Positions 54,102-63,338 of a DNA stretch of 64,000 bases are shown piece by piece. Location of the stretch: the NCBI RefSeq assembly GCF_002157205.1, contig NZ_CP021358.1, positions 3,410,001 to 3,474,000 of the forward strand, in the 5' to 3' direction. Numbering within the stretch: the stretch's first letter is position 1; every line of letters begins with the position of its first letter. A program made the position numbers and the translations under genes. The DNA is from Kushneria marisflavi. GTDB taxonomy: Bacteria > Pseudomonadota > Gammaproteobacteria > Pseudomonadales > Halomonadaceae. Below the pieces are notes generated by a model. That model saw only the letters and a list, made by a program, of their open reading frames with translations, searched no databases and was not told the DNA's origin.

Positions 54102-55226
54102 ATGTCCTTTGATGCCATCTCCTCGATTACCTTCTCACACGTTCTGCTGCCGCTGGCCACACCCATCAGTGATGCCAAGGTGCTGACCGGACGGCAAAAG
54201 CCGATGACGGAGGTCTCTTTTCTGTTTGCCGAAATCACCACGCGTGATGGCCATACCGGCATCGGTTTCAGCTATTCCAAGCGTGCCGGTGGCTATGCAC
54301 AGTATGCCCATGCCTGCGAAATTGCGCCGGCCATTATTGGCGAAGATCCCAGCGATATCGACAGGCTGTGGCAAAAGCTGGTCTGGGCCGGAGCATCGGT
54401 CGGTCGGGGTGGGGTGTCGACTCAGGCGATTGCCGCGGTTGATATCGGTCTATGGGATCTCAAGGCCAAGCGTGCCGGTCTGCCGCTGGCCAAGCTGATC
54501 GGCGCTCATCGTGATTCGGTGCAGTGCTACAACACCTCCGGCGGCTTTTTGCATACGCCGATAGAAGAAATGCTCAAAAACGCCACGCACTCGCTGGAAA
54601 GCGGTATCTCCGGCATCAAGATCAAGGTTGGCCAGCCCGACATGCGCATTGATCTTGAGCGCGTGGCCGCGATGCGCGCCCATATCGGTGACAACGTACC
54701 GCTCATGGTGGACGCCAACCAGCAGTGGGATCGTGCCAGTGCTCTGCGATTTGGCCGCGCCATGGAAAAATACGAGCTGGTCTGGATCGAGGAGCCGCTG
54801 GATGCCCACGATGCCGAAGGTCACGCCGCCTTGGCAGCTGCGCTTGATACACCGATCGCCACCGGCGAGATGCTCTCAAGCGTTGCTGAGCACATGAAGC
54901 TTATTGAGCATCGCAGTGTTGATATCATTCAGCCCGATGCGCCGCGCATCGGCGGGATCACCCAGTTTCTGAGACTGGCGACGATGTCTTCCCAGGCCGG
55001 CCTGCAGCTGGCACCACACTTTGCCATGGAAATCCACCTGCATCTGGCAGCGGCCTATCCGACCGAGCCGTGGGTCGAGCATTTCGACTGGCTGGCACCG
55101 CTGTTCAACGAGACGCTTGAAACCCGCGATGGTCGCATGATTGTGCCGGACCGCCCGGGGCTTGGAATTACCCTGACCGAGCAGGCGCGACAGTGGACCG
55201 TTGCCCGTCAGACTTTCGGCAGCTGA
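54102..55226 (+). CDS. L-talarate/galactarate dehydratase
   Basis: Enolase-superfamily dehydratase of the mandelate racemase subgroup, converting galactarate or L-talarate to 5-dehydro-4-deoxyglucarate. The 374-residue product matches the TalrD/GalrD type closely as I recall it: L-T-G-R-Q-K-P-M-T-E-V, S-V-Q-C-Y-N-T-S-G-G-F-L-H-T, V-D-A-N-Q-Q-W. Lysines K173-x-K175 are in G-I-K-I-K-V-G, and H306 is in L-A-P-H-F-A-M-E-I-H-L-H-L. It is monocistronic behind a LacI-type operator. It gives this cluster a route for galacturonate-derived acids besides the two glucarate dehydratases. Confidence 0.92.
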   Translation: MSFDAISSITFSHVLLPLATPISDAKVLTGRQKPMTEVSFLFAEITTRDGHTGIGFSYSKRAGGYAQYAHACEIAPAIIGEDPSDIDRLWQKLVWAGASVGRGGVSTQAIAAVDIGLWDLKAKRAGLPLAKLIGAHRDSVQCYNTSGGFLHTPIEEMLKNATHSLESGISGIKIKVGQPDMRIDLERVAAMRAHIGDNVPLMVDANQQWDRASALRFGRAMEKYELVWIEEPLDAHDAEGHAALAAALDTPIATGEMLSSVAEHMKLIEHRSVDIIQPDAPRIGGITQFLRLATMSSQAGLQLAPHFAMEIHLHLAAAYPTEPWVEHFDWLAPLFNETLETRDGRMIVPDRPGLGITLTEQARQWTVARQTFGS

Positions 55227-55233
55227 AACTGGC

Positions 55234-55265
55234 ACGAAGGGCTGTCTCTATGCCCTTCGTATAAT
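55234..55265 (+). promoter_or_regulatory. Stem-loop and -10 element before kdgD
   Basis: ACGAAGGGC and GCCCTTCGT form a 9-bp stem around a 9-nt loop just after the dehydratase stop, a possible weak terminator. Its last base begins TATAAT (55260-55265), a perfect -10 hexamer with no good -35. The island operator starts 17 bp after the -10 start, the same distance as before dctP. Confidence 0.5.
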
Positions 55266-55276
55266 GGTTTTAAAAG

Positions 55277-55290
55277 TATGATGTATGACA
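55277..55290. promoter_or_regulatory. Island operator, copy 3 (upstream of kdgD)
   Basis: TATGATGTATGACA, preceded by AAAAG as in copy 2 and followed by AAGTG. It lies 56 bp before the kdgD start, over the expected start of transcription. Confidence 0.65.
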
Positions 55291-55346
55291 AAGTGAGTGC
55301 CAACGCTCCACCGCTAGGCGGGGCAGGCCAATCCAGAGGACCCTTT

Positions 55347-56258
55347 ATGACGTTTTCACGAGCTGACGTTACGCGTGCCGCAGGCGATGGCCTGCTCTCC
55401 TTCCCGGTCACCGACTTCGACAGCGCCGGGCAGTTCGATGCCGAGAGCTATCGCAAACGCATTGCCTGGCTGCTTGAGTACGATATTTCCACGCTGTTTG
55501 TAGCCGGCGGCACGGGCGAATTTTTTAATCTCGGCCTTGAAGAGTTCGCTGAAGTCGTTCAAGTGGCCGTGGAGGAGACGGCCGGTCGTGTACCCGTTAT
55601 CGCCAGCGCCGGTCAAAGCATCACCATGGCCAAGGCGCACGCCGCTGCTGCCGAAGCGGCCGGTGCAGATGGCATTCTCTTGATGCCGCCTTATCTTACC
55701 GAGTGCTCACAGGAAGGCATCGTTGAATACGCGGCCGAAATCTGTAACTCCACCAGCCTCAATGTCATTTATTACAACCGGGCCAACGGCGCACTGGAAG
55801 CTTCAGCTGTAAAGGCGCTGGCTGATCGCTGCCCGAACCTGATCGGTCTCAAGGACGGTCGCGGCGACATTCAGTCGCTTAACACCATCATCAAGACGGT
55901 CGGTGATCGTCTGATCTATATCGGTGGAGTACCGACTGCTGAAATCTTTGCCGAAGCCTATCTCTCCATCGGTGTTAATACCTACTCCTCGGCGGTGTTC
56001 AATTTCGTGCCCGAGATGGCGGTGCATTTCTACAAGTCATTGCGCGCCGGTGATCACGAGACCGTGGCACGCCTGACCAACGACTTTTTTATCCCTTTCA
56101 TTGCCATGCGTGATACCTGTCGCGGTTATGCAGTCAGTCTGGTCAAGGCTGGTGCTGCTCAGGTGGGCTACCCGGCGGGCAACGTGCGTGCTCCGCTGAC
56201 CATGCCCAGTGCTGAAGAAGTCGAGAAGCTCAAGATGCTGATCGAGCGTGTACGTTAA
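55347..56258 (+). CDS. kdgD: 5-dehydro-4-deoxyglucarate dehydratase (decarboxylating)
   Basis: Class I aldolase-fold lyase that converts the common product of the three dehydratases to 2,5-dioxopentanoate, with loss of water and CO2. The 303-residue product has the DapA-family pattern G-G-T-G-E-F-F-N-L, the Tyr in V-I-Y-Y-N-R-A-N and the Schiff-base Lys169 in I-G-L-K-D-G-R-G-D. AGAGGA precedes the ATG. It opens the longest unit of the island: kdgD-tctC-tctB-tctA-gudD-aldehyde dehydrogenase. Confidence 0.95.
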   Translation: MTFSRADVTRAAGDGLLSFPVTDFDSAGQFDAESYRKRIAWLLEYDISTLFVAGGTGEFFNLGLEEFAEVVQVAVEETAGRVPVIASAGQSITMAKAHAAAAEAAGADGILLMPPYLTECSQEGIVEYAAEICNSTSLNVIYYNRANGALEASAVKALADRCPNLIGLKDGRGDIQSLNTIIKTVGDRLIYIGGVPTAEIFAEAYLSIGVNTYSSAVFNFVPEMAVHFYKSLRAGDHETVARLTNDFFIPFIAMRDTCRGYAVSLVKAGAAQVGYPAGNVRAPLTMPSAEEVEKLKMLIERVR

Positions 56259-56321
56259 CCATTCAGAAATGTCCTTTCGCACAGGTCAGGGCCTGTGTTG
56301 ACGGACGGGGAGATCGACAAC

Positions 56322-57266
56322 ATGAAAAGCTTACTGAGTGCATTCGGTGCAGCCACGATACTCGCCAGCAGCATGGCAATGGCAGCCGATTATCCCTCCA
56401 AGAATATCGAGTTCATTGTGCCCTGGTCGGCCGGTGGGGGCGCGGATACTGCAGTGCGTGCCATGCAGCCTTCGCTTGAGAAAGCGCTTGGTGCCACCAT
56501 CGTGGTGCGTAACCTCTCGGGCGGCGGCGGTGCGGTTGGTTTTTCGCGAGCGGTGGCCTCAAAACCTGATGGTTATACCATGACGGTTCCAACCAACGCA
56601 GTCTTCACGCTGGAAGGCCTAGGCAATGTGGCCTTTACGAAAGACGACTTTGACTACATCGCGCGAGTGCTGGTCGAGCCCTATGTACTGGCCGTGCGCA
56701 AAAACGATGCCTGGCAAAATCTCGACAGTCTGAGCAGTGACCTCAAGGCCAGCGGCAAGCCGCTACGCATCGGCGCTTCCGGCGTAGGGTCCTCATCTCA
56801 CATTGTCGCCCTGATGCTGGGTGAGGCGCTGGGGCTCAATGTCGAATTTATCCCGTTTGATGGGGGCTCTGCCGCCGTCTCTTCGGCGATGGGGGGACAT
56901 ATTGATGGTGTGGTGCTCAACCCATCAGAGGTAATCTCGGCTGTCAATGGTGGCCGCCTGACCGCGATCGTGACCACCGGCGAGGAGCGCAGTGGTGCGC
57001 TGCCGGATACGCCCACAATGGAAGAATCCGGGCATGATTTCGAACTTTCCCAGTGGCGCGGTATTGCTGCACCGAAGGGGCTGGACCCTGCCATTGAGCA
57101 GCAGTGGGTCGAGGCCATCAAGAAGATGGTTGATGATCCGCAGTTCAGGAAGACTGCCCAAAGCATCGGCACGGATGTTAGTCCTCTGTATGGCGATGAG
57201 CTGGATCAATTCGTTGAAAGAACATCCAAACCTCTGATCGAAGAAGCCAGGGCAATCCGCCAGTAA
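56322..57266 (+). CDS. tctC: TctC/Bug-family substrate-binding protein, copy 3
   Basis: A 314-residue periplasmic receptor: signal peptide to A-M-A-A, then Y-P-S-K-N-I-E-F-I-V-P-W-S-A-G-G-G-A-D and A-S-K-P-D-G-Y-T. GGGGAG lies before the ATG. It is followed by its own tctB and tctA, so this is a complete TTT transporter. Sitting between kdgD and gudD, its ligand is probably glucarate or another aldarate. Confidence 0.92.
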   Translation: MKSLLSAFGAATILASSMAMAADYPSKNIEFIVPWSAGGGADTAVRAMQPSLEKALGATIVVRNLSGGGGAVGFSRAVASKPDGYTMTVPTNAVFTLEGLGNVAFTKDDFDYIARVLVEPYVLAVRKNDAWQNLDSLSSDLKASGKPLRIGASGVGSSSHIVALMLGEALGLNVEFIPFDGGSAAVSSAMGGHIDGVVLNPSEVISAVNGGRLTAIVTTGEERSGALPDTPTMEESGHDFELSQWRGIAAPKGLDPAIEQQWVEAIKKMVDDPQFRKTAQSIGTDVSPLYGDELDQFVERTSKPLIEEARAIRQ

Positions 57267-57286
57267 AGCGGCAGGAGGCATTGAAA

Positions 57287-57805
57287 ATGGTTAAAACACG
57301 CAGTGATGCGCTTTTCCATCTGGTGCTGCTGGCCCTGGCGGGCTGGTTTCTTCAGCAGGCCTGGCATTTGCCGGCCAATGCCGCGGGGGGGAGTCTCTCC
57401 CCCGCATTTTTTCCTAAAGCCATCTCGTCAGCCATTGCGATTTTGCTGCTGATTTCGATGGTTCGCGGTCTGATGGCGGGCACACTGCTGGCGCGTGAGC
57501 CCAGCGATGATGCTGCCACAACCCCGAGGTGGGTGCCGGTCGTGGGGTGGTGCGCCGTAGCGGTATTGCTGGTGGCTTATGCTGCACTGCTCGAGCCGCT
57601 GGGCTATGTCATTTCCACGGCACTGTTTCTCTTTTCATGTGTGGCACTGGTCAGCGTGTTGTCACGTCAGCCCGGCGAGAACATCGCCATCGGCCGTGTG
57701 CTTATGCTGGCACTGTTTTCTGCAGTGGTCTCGGTTGCCATCTTTTTGATCTTCTCGGTGGGGTTTGAAATCGTGCTGCCCACCATCGGCGTGATGGGGG
57801 TATGA
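57287..57805 (+). CDS. tctB: TTT transporter small membrane subunit TctB, copy 2
   Basis: A 172-residue protein with four hydrophobic segments and the L-S-P-A-F-F-P-K motif shared with copy 1. AGGAGG stands upstream; an in-frame TTG six bases earlier is an alternative start. The stop is 1 bp before the tctA start. Confidence 0.88.
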   Translation: MVKTRSDALFHLVLLALAGWFLQQAWHLPANAAGGSLSPAFFPKAISSAIAILLLISMVRGLMAGTLLAREPSDDAATTPRWVPVVGWCAVAVLLVAYAALLEPLGYVISTALFLFSCVALVSVLSRQPGENIAIGRVLMLALFSAVVSVAIFLIFSVGFEIVLPTIGVMGV

Positions 57806-57806
57806 C

Positions 57807-59297
57807 ATGGGAGATTATCTAGAGGCCCTCGGACTGGTCTTTCAGTGGCATGTGCTGCTGGTCATCGGTGGCGGTACGCTGCTGGGGCTGATCATGGGCG
57901 CGCTGCCGGGGCTTACGGCCGCCATGGCCATTGCGCTGCTATTGCCACTGACATTTGGCATGCCGCCGGTCATGGGCATGGGCATGCTGCTGGGTACCCT
58001 GTGCGGGGCCATCGCCGGTGGTTCGGTGTCGGCAACGCTTTTGAACATTCCCGGTACCCCCTCATCGGTGGCCACGACGCTGGATGCCTTCCCCATGGCG
58101 CGCCGGGGTGAGGCAGGCCGGGCGCTGGGCATCTGTATCGTGTCCTCGTTCATCGGCGGTATTTTCAGTGCCGTGGTACTGAGCCTGCTGGCCCCGCCCA
58201 TTGCCGATTTTGCGCTGCGCTTCGGTCCTGCCGAATATTTTGCGCTGAGTGTGTTCGGGCTGGTCATTATTGCGTCGGTCTCCAGCAAGTCCCTGATCAA
58301 GGGCCTGGTGGCTGGTCTGATCGGCTTGCTGATCGCCACGATCGGCACTGACCCGGTGGCCGGTGTCCAGCGCTACACCTTTCATAACCTGTCATTGCTG
58401 ACCGGCGTCAATCTGCTGCCGGCGCTGATTGGCTTATTTGCCGTCTCCCAGGTGCTCAAGGACGTGGTCGATTATTTCGGTCCCGAACGTGCCGAGCACA
58501 GCAAGAATGAGATGGATCATGCCTCACCGCGCTGGCTGGAAACTCTGCGCTACTGGAAGGTGCTGGCCTCAAGCTCGGTGATTGGCACGATCGTTGGCGC
58601 CATTCCGGGTGCCGGCGGCAGCATCGGCTCGTTTCTGTCCTATGATCAGGCCAAAAAGATGTCCAAAACGCCGGAAAAATTCGGCACCGGACATCCTGAA
58701 GGCATCATTGCTTCCGAATCTTCCAACAATGCGCTGGTGGGCGGTGCGCTGATCCCGATGCTGACGCTGGGCATTCCGGGCGAGGCGGCCACGGCCGTGC
58801 TGATGGGCGGGCTGATGATTCAGGGCATCAGCCCCGGGCCGACGCTTTTTACCGATAACGGCTCGATCATCTATGGCATCTTCATTGCTTTCTTTGTCGC
58901 CAACATCTTCATGCTGTTGATCCAGTGGTTTGGCATTCAGATCTTTGTCAAGGTGCTGCAGGTACCGCGCAAGCTGTTGATGGCACTGATCCTGATGTTC
59001 TGCGTGATCGGGGTGTATGCCGTCGATGCCGACATTTTCAACGTCTATCTGATGCTGGGCTTCGGGGTGCTGGGCTACTTCCTCAACCGTTATGACTTCG
59101 GTACTGCGCCGGTCATTCTGGGCCTGATTCTGGGTCCGATCGCCGAGTCCAACATTCGCCGCGCGCTGCTGCTCTCCGGGGGGGACTGGAGCGTACTGGT
59201 GACGCGTCCGATCAGCCTGGTGTTCCTGCTGGTCTCTGCAGCCTTCCTGTTTTTCACCCTGTGGCAGAACCGTCGCCAGACGGCGTCCCATTCATAG
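57807..59297 (+). CDS. tctA: TTT transporter large permease TctA, copy 2
   Basis: A 496-residue membrane protein with the duplicated signature G-A-L-P-G-L-T and G-A-I-P-G-A-G-G-S, plus L-N-I-P-G-T-P-S-S. It is very similar to copy 1 along its whole length, indicating duplication of the transporter operon. It is followed by gudD copy 2 after 12 bp. Confidence 0.94.
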   Translation: MGDYLEALGLVFQWHVLLVIGGGTLLGLIMGALPGLTAAMAIALLLPLTFGMPPVMGMGMLLGTLCGAIAGGSVSATLLNIPGTPSSVATTLDAFPMARRGEAGRALGICIVSSFIGGIFSAVVLSLLAPPIADFALRFGPAEYFALSVFGLVIIASVSSKSLIKGLVAGLIGLLIATIGTDPVAGVQRYTFHNLSLLTGVNLLPALIGLFAVSQVLKDVVDYFGPERAEHSKNEMDHASPRWLETLRYWKVLASSSVIGTIVGAIPGAGGSIGSFLSYDQAKKMSKTPEKFGTGHPEGIIASESSNNALVGGALIPMLTLGIPGEAATAVLMGGLMIQGISPGPTLFTDNGSIIYGIFIAFFVANIFMLLIQWFGIQIFVKVLQVPRKLLMALILMFCVIGVYAVDADIFNVYLMLGFGVLGYFLNRYDFGTAPVILGLILGPIAESNIRRALLLSGGDWSVLVTRPISLVFLLVSAAFLFFTLWQNRRQTASHS

Positions 59298-59309
59298 GAG
59301 ACCCCTTGT

Positions 59310-60638
59310 ATGTCACTGCCCACCATTAAACGCATGACCATTGTGCCGGTCGCCGGTCATGACAGCTTTCTGCTTAACCTGAGCGGCGGTCATGCGCCCT
59401 GGTTTGTGCGCTGTGTGCTGATTCTTGAAGATAACGCCGGTAACCGGGGTGTTGGTGAAATCCCTTCCAGTGAAGGCATTCTGAAAGGGCTTGAGAAGTG
59501 CCGCTCGCTGGTGGAAGGCACCCGGCTCAATGCCTGGCGCAGGACACTGAACAATGCCAAAAAACTGCTGGCACAGGGCGGTCCGGAAGAGCGGGGCCGT
59601 CAGACCTTTGATCTGCGCGTTGCAGTCCATGTGCTGACGGCCATCGAATCGGCGCTGCTGGATCTCTACGGTCAGGCCGTTGAAACCCCGTTGGCTGATC
59701 TGCTGGGTCGCATGGGGCGTCAGCGCGATGAAGTCGAAGCGCTCGGGTATCTCTTTTTGCTGGGTGACCCGGGCAAGACCGATCTTCCCTATCCGAAGGC
59801 TGATAATCCTCGCGATGACTGGGAGCGACTACGCTGTCAGGAAGCGCTGACGCCCGAGGCCGTCGCCGAGCTGGCCCGTGCTGCGCACGAACGCTACGGG
59901 TTTCGCGACTTCAAGCTGAAAGGGGGCGTGCTGCAAGGTGAGCAGGAAGCCGACTGTATTCGCGCCATGCATGAGATTTTCCCCGAGGCGCGGCTGACGC
60001 TGGACCCCAACGGGGCCTGGTCGCTGGAAGAGGCCATTCGGGTGCTCGAACCCATTCGCGACATCTTGAGCTACGCCGAGGACCCCTGTGGCCAGGAAGG
60101 TAGCTGGTCGGGTCGCGAAACCATGGCAGAGTTCAAACGCCGCACCGGTCTTCGCACGGCCACCAACATGATTGCTACCGATTTCAAGCAACTGCAGTAC
60201 GCCGCCCAGATGAATTCGGTCGACATTCCGCTGGCGGATTGCCATTTCTGGACCATGCAGGGCGCGGTCATGGTGGGCGAGCTCTGTGACGAGTGGGGCA
60301 TGACCTGGGGCTCGCACTCCAACAACCACTTTGATATCTCGCTGGCCATGATGACGCACGTGGCCGCGGCCTGCCCGGGCGAGATTACGGCCATCGATAC
60401 TCACTGGATCTGGCAGGACGGTCAGCGTCTGACCGAGGCGCCGTTCGAGATTCGTGACGGCAAGCTGACCGTGCCGAAAACGCCCGGACTAGGCGTGACG
60501 CTGGATCAGGGCAAGCTGGATGAAGCACATGCGCTTTACCGCTCGCTTGATGTACGCGCGCGCAACGATGCAACCGCCATGCAGTATTTGATCGACGGCT
60601 GGGCTTTCGATCCCAAGCGCCCCGCGCTGGTGCGCTGA
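59310..60638 (+). CDS. gudD: Glucarate dehydratase, copy 2
   Basis: A 442-residue enolase-superfamily enzyme. Catalytic lysines K202-x-K204 lie in D-F-K-L-K-G-G-V-L, and metal-site segments L-D-P-N-G-A-W and Y-A-E-D-P-C-G and the base H336 in G-S-H-S-N-N-H-F-D are all kept, so it should be active. It differs from copy 1 mainly in the N-terminal capping region and the loop around 150-170, which set substrate choice in this superfamily. E. coli has a GudD/GudX pair of which only GudD is fully active; here both keep all catalytic residues. Confidence 0.93.
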   Translation: MSLPTIKRMTIVPVAGHDSFLLNLSGGHAPWFVRCVLILEDNAGNRGVGEIPSSEGILKGLEKCRSLVEGTRLNAWRRTLNNAKKLLAQGGPEERGRQTFDLRVAVHVLTAIESALLDLYGQAVETPLADLLGRMGRQRDEVEALGYLFLLGDPGKTDLPYPKADNPRDDWERLRCQEALTPEAVAELARAAHERYGFRDFKLKGGVLQGEQEADCIRAMHEIFPEARLTLDPNGAWSLEEAIRVLEPIRDILSYAEDPCGQEGSWSGRETMAEFKRRTGLRTATNMIATDFKQLQYAAQMNSVDIPLADCHFWTMQGAVMVGELCDEWGMTWGSHSNNHFDISLAMMTHVAAACPGEITAIDTHWIWQDGQRLTEAPFEIRDGKLTVPKTPGLGVTLDQGKLDEAHALYRSLDVRARNDATAMQYLIDGWAFDPKRPALVR

Positions 60639-60675
60639 AACCGGCAATACGCAACGCAACCATCAGGAGAGAACG

Positions 60676-62256
60676 ATGCAGCTGACAGGCGAACTTCTTA
60701 TCGGACAGCGCGCCATCAAGGGCACGCGTGATTCGGTTCAGGCCATCAACCCCGCAACCGGTGAAAAGCTTGAGCCGGCCTATAGCGGTGGCAGCAGCAA
60801 CGAAGTCGAGCAGGCCTGCGCACTGGCCTGGCAGGCCTTTGATCAGTACCGCGAGACGTCGCTTGAAGACCGCGCCGTATTTCTGGAAACCGTTGCCGAA
60901 GAGATCGAGGCGATTGGCGATGCGCTGGTCGAGCGTGCGGTGGCTGAAACCGGCCTGCCGCAGGGGCGCATTCAGGGCGAACGCGGGCGTACCTGCGGTC
61001 AATTGAGACTCTTTGCACGCGTTATACGTGACGGGGAGTGGCTGGACGTACGCGTTGACCCGGCCATGCCGGACCGTCAGCCGATGCCGCGTTCCGACCT
61101 GCGCCAGCGTCACATTGGTCTGGGCCCGGTGGTGGTCTTTGGTGCCAGCAACTTCCCGCTGGCCTTCTCGGTGGCCGGTGGTGATACGGCGTCCGCGCTG
61201 GCAGCCGGCTGTCCGGTGATCGTCAAGGCGCACGGTGCGCACCCGGGAACGTCCGAGCTGGTCGGTCGTGCCATTCAAAAGGCCGTCTCTCGCTGCAACC
61301 TGCCGGAAGGCGTCTTTTCCCTGCTGTATGGCTCGGGCCGTGACGTGGGGACGGCGCTGGTGGCTGACAAGCGCATCAAGGCTGCCGGTTTCACCGGTTC
61401 TCGAAATGGTGGTATGGCGCTATGGAAAGTGGCGCAGTCGCGCGATGAGCCGATTCCCTTCTACGCCGAGATGAGCAGCATCAATCCGGTCTTCCCGCTG
61501 CCCGAGGCGCTCAAGGCACGCGGTCGCGAGATGGGCAAGGCGTTTGTCGGATCTCTGAACATGGGCGCAGGCCAGTTCTGCACCAACCCGGGGCTGGTCA
61601 TCGCCATCAAGGGCGAGGCGCTTGAGACCTTCAAGCAGGCGGCCAAGGAAGCACTGGCCGATGCCAATGCCCAGACCATGCTCACCCCCGGCATCAGCGA
61701 GGCCTATCAGGAAGGCGTTGAGCGTCTGGCCGGGCACAGCGGTATTACCGAGCTGGGTCGCGGACCGGTCGGTGAAGGCATGAATGCCTGCCAGGCCGGT
61801 TTGTATGCCACTTCGGCGCAGACCTTCCTGGCCGATACCGAGCTGCAGGATGAAGTGTTCGGGGCCACGTCACTGATCGTTGAGTGTGTGGACAGCGATG
61901 AGCTGGCTACCGTTGCCGAACATCTGGAAGGGCAGCTGACGGCCACTCTGCAGATGGACGACGCTGATCTTGAAAGTGCTCGTCCGCTGGTGCGCATTCT
62001 CGAGCGCAAGGCCGGTCGCATTCTGGTCAACGGCTGGCCGACCGGTGTTGAAGTCAGCGATGCGATGGTGCATGGCGGGCCTTTCCCGGCCACTTCCGAC
62101 GGTCGCACCACCTCGGTCGGCACTGCGGCCATCAAGCGATTTTTGCGTCCGGTCTGCTATCAGGATTTGCCGGATGCATTGCGTCCCGAAGCGCTTCGTG
62201 AGGCCAATCCATACCAGCTCAACCGTCTGGTGGATGGCAAGCGCGAACAGGGGTAA
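60676..62256 (+). CDS. 2-oxoglutarate semialdehyde (2,5-dioxopentanoate) dehydrogenase
   Basis: Oxidises 2,5-dioxopentanoate to 2-oxoglutarate, the last step of the pathway. The 526-residue aldehyde dehydrogenase has the catalytic Cys302 in [10 protein letters not shown], the general-base Glu265 in A-E-M-S-S-I-N-P-V, and N-F-P-L-A-F-S for cofactor binding. This long ALDH type is the one linked to kdgD in glucarate and arabinose clusters. AGGAGAG lies before the ATG. It ends the kdgD unit and is followed by a strong terminator. Confidence 0.93.
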   Translation: MQLTGELLIGQRAIKGTRDSVQAINPATGEKLEPAYSGGSSNEVEQACALAWQAFDQYRETSLEDRAVFLETVAEEIEAIGDALVERAVAETGLPQGRIQGERGRTCGQLRLFARVIRDGEWLDVRVDPAMPDRQPMPRSDLRQRHIGLGPVVVFGASNFPLAFSVAGGDTASALAAGCPVIVKAHGAHPGTSELVGRAIQKAVSRCNLPEGVFSLLYGSGRDVGTALVADKRIKAAGFTGSRNGGMALWKVAQSRDEPIPFYAEMSSINPVFPLPEALKARGREMGKAFVGSLNMGAGQFCTNPGLVIAIKGEALETFKQAAKEALADANAQTMLTPGISEAYQEGVERLAGHSGITELGRGPVGEGMNACQAGLYATSAQTFLADTELQDEVFGATSLIVECVDSDELATVAEHLEGQLTATLQMDDADLESARPLVRILERKAGRILVNGWPTGVEVSDAMVHGGPFPATSDGRTTSVGTAAIKRFLRPVCYQDLPDALRPEALREANPYQLNRLVDGKREQG

Positions 62257-62285
62257 TTCGCCCGGATCAGCGTTCGAGCTGACAT

Positions 62286-62325
62286 AAGGGGGTCTGCCGA
62301 CGGGCAGGCCCCCTTCATGTTTTTG
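62286..62325 (+). terminator. Rho-independent terminator after the aldehyde dehydrogenase
   Basis: AAGGGGGTCTGCC pairs with GGCAGGCCCCCTT (one G-U pair) around GACG and is followed by CATGTTTTTGG. Confidence 0.85.
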
Positions 62326-62395
62326 GTAGGTCAGAGATGTTTTTGATAGGCCAAAGGCAAAGAGAAGTAGACGAAAAAAGGGCTTATAGTAAATG

Positions 62396-62409
62396 TACGA
62401 TGTATGACC
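62396..62409. promoter_or_regulatory. Island operator, copy 4 (upstream of the FadR-type regulator)
   Basis: TACGATGTATGACC differs from the other three copies at two positions but keeps GATGTATGAC. It lies 184 bp before the regulator start, in a 337-bp gap without a gene. A TATAGT hexamer sits 11 bp upstream. This suggests autoregulation. Confidence 0.55.
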
Positions 62410-62593
62410 TTGGCGGCGTGCCATATACGCGACCGACCTTCCATCGGGCGCAGGATATTGTCTCAAGGTGCAATACATTATCATGTGCCCTGCACCAGGC
62501 CGGGGCATCGGCACATGTCCAAACGCTTCTCGCTTGAATATTTTGGCAGACGTCATGTCGAAGTAATCGATACGCGCCACGACAGGGTAATGA

Positions 62594-63322
62594 ATGGCCA
62601 ATATGAAGACGCTCAAAATCGAACGCATTACCCAGCAGGGCAGCCTGTCGGCACAGATTGCCCGGCAGCTGGAGGCCTCGATCGCCAACGGACAGATTGC
62701 GGTGGGTGACAAGCTGCCCACGGAGAGCGAACTGTGCGATATGTTTGGCGTCAGCCGCACCGCCGTGCGCGAAGCGATCGCTCATCTGCGCTCTCTGGGG
62801 CTGATCGAAACGAGACGAGGGATCGGGACGCGTGTGATTCAGACACGTCAGGCAGCACCGTCGCCTGCCCGGCGCATCAGTGCGCACACGGTAGAAGACA
62901 TTTTGCATGTGCTGGAGCTTCGCCTGACGCTTGAACCGCGGGCCGCGGCACTGGCGGCAGAGCGTCATGATGAGGAAGATGTTCAGCGTCTTGAAAGTGC
63001 CCATGCCGCTTTCATGGAGGCGGTAAAGCAGGGCAGACAGGCCCGTCATGAGGATTATCAGTTTCATCATGCCCTGATCGAGGCGACACATAATCCCTTT
63101 TTCATGGCCTTTTATGAACCACTGAGTCAGGAAGCGATCCCTCGTGCCCGCCTGGTGGATCACGAATTGAACGTTGAGGCGGCGCGGCGCTATCTGGAAA
63201 TGGTGGCGGGAGAGCATCAGGCCATCCTGGACGCCGTATTGTCACGTGATCCCGAACGGGCCGAGCAGGCGGTCAGGCAGCACTTTTCCCGCGCTCGACA
63301 AACCTACAGCGCCTACCGCTAA
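62594..63322 (+). CDS. FadR-subfamily GntR transcriptional regulator (FCD domain)
   Basis: A 242-residue regulator. The N-terminal winged helix carries L-P-T-E-S-E-L-C-D-M-F-G-V-S-R-T-A-V-R-E-A-I-A-H-L and G-L-I-E-T-R-R-G-I-G-T. A C-terminal FCD ligand-binding domain (about 95-230) has metal-type Asp/His positions: H-H-A-L-I-E-A-T-H-N and E-H-Q-A-I-L. Members of this group sense uronates, aldonates or organic acids. AGGG precedes the ATG. The operator copy in its own upstream region and in front of three sugar-acid units makes it the likely island regulator. Confidence 0.92.
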   Translation: MANMKTLKIERITQQGSLSAQIARQLEASIANGQIAVGDKLPTESELCDMFGVSRTAVREAIAHLRSLGLIETRRGIGTRVIQTRQAAPSPARRISAHTVEDILHVLELRLTLEPRAAALAAERHDEEDVQRLESAHAAFMEAVKQGRQARHEDYQFHHALIEATHNPFFMAFYEPLSQEAIPRARLVDHELNVEAARRYLEMVAGEHQAILDAVLSRDPERAEQAVRQHFSRARQTYSAYR

Positions 63323-63338
63323 GGGACCTGGTCCAGGA

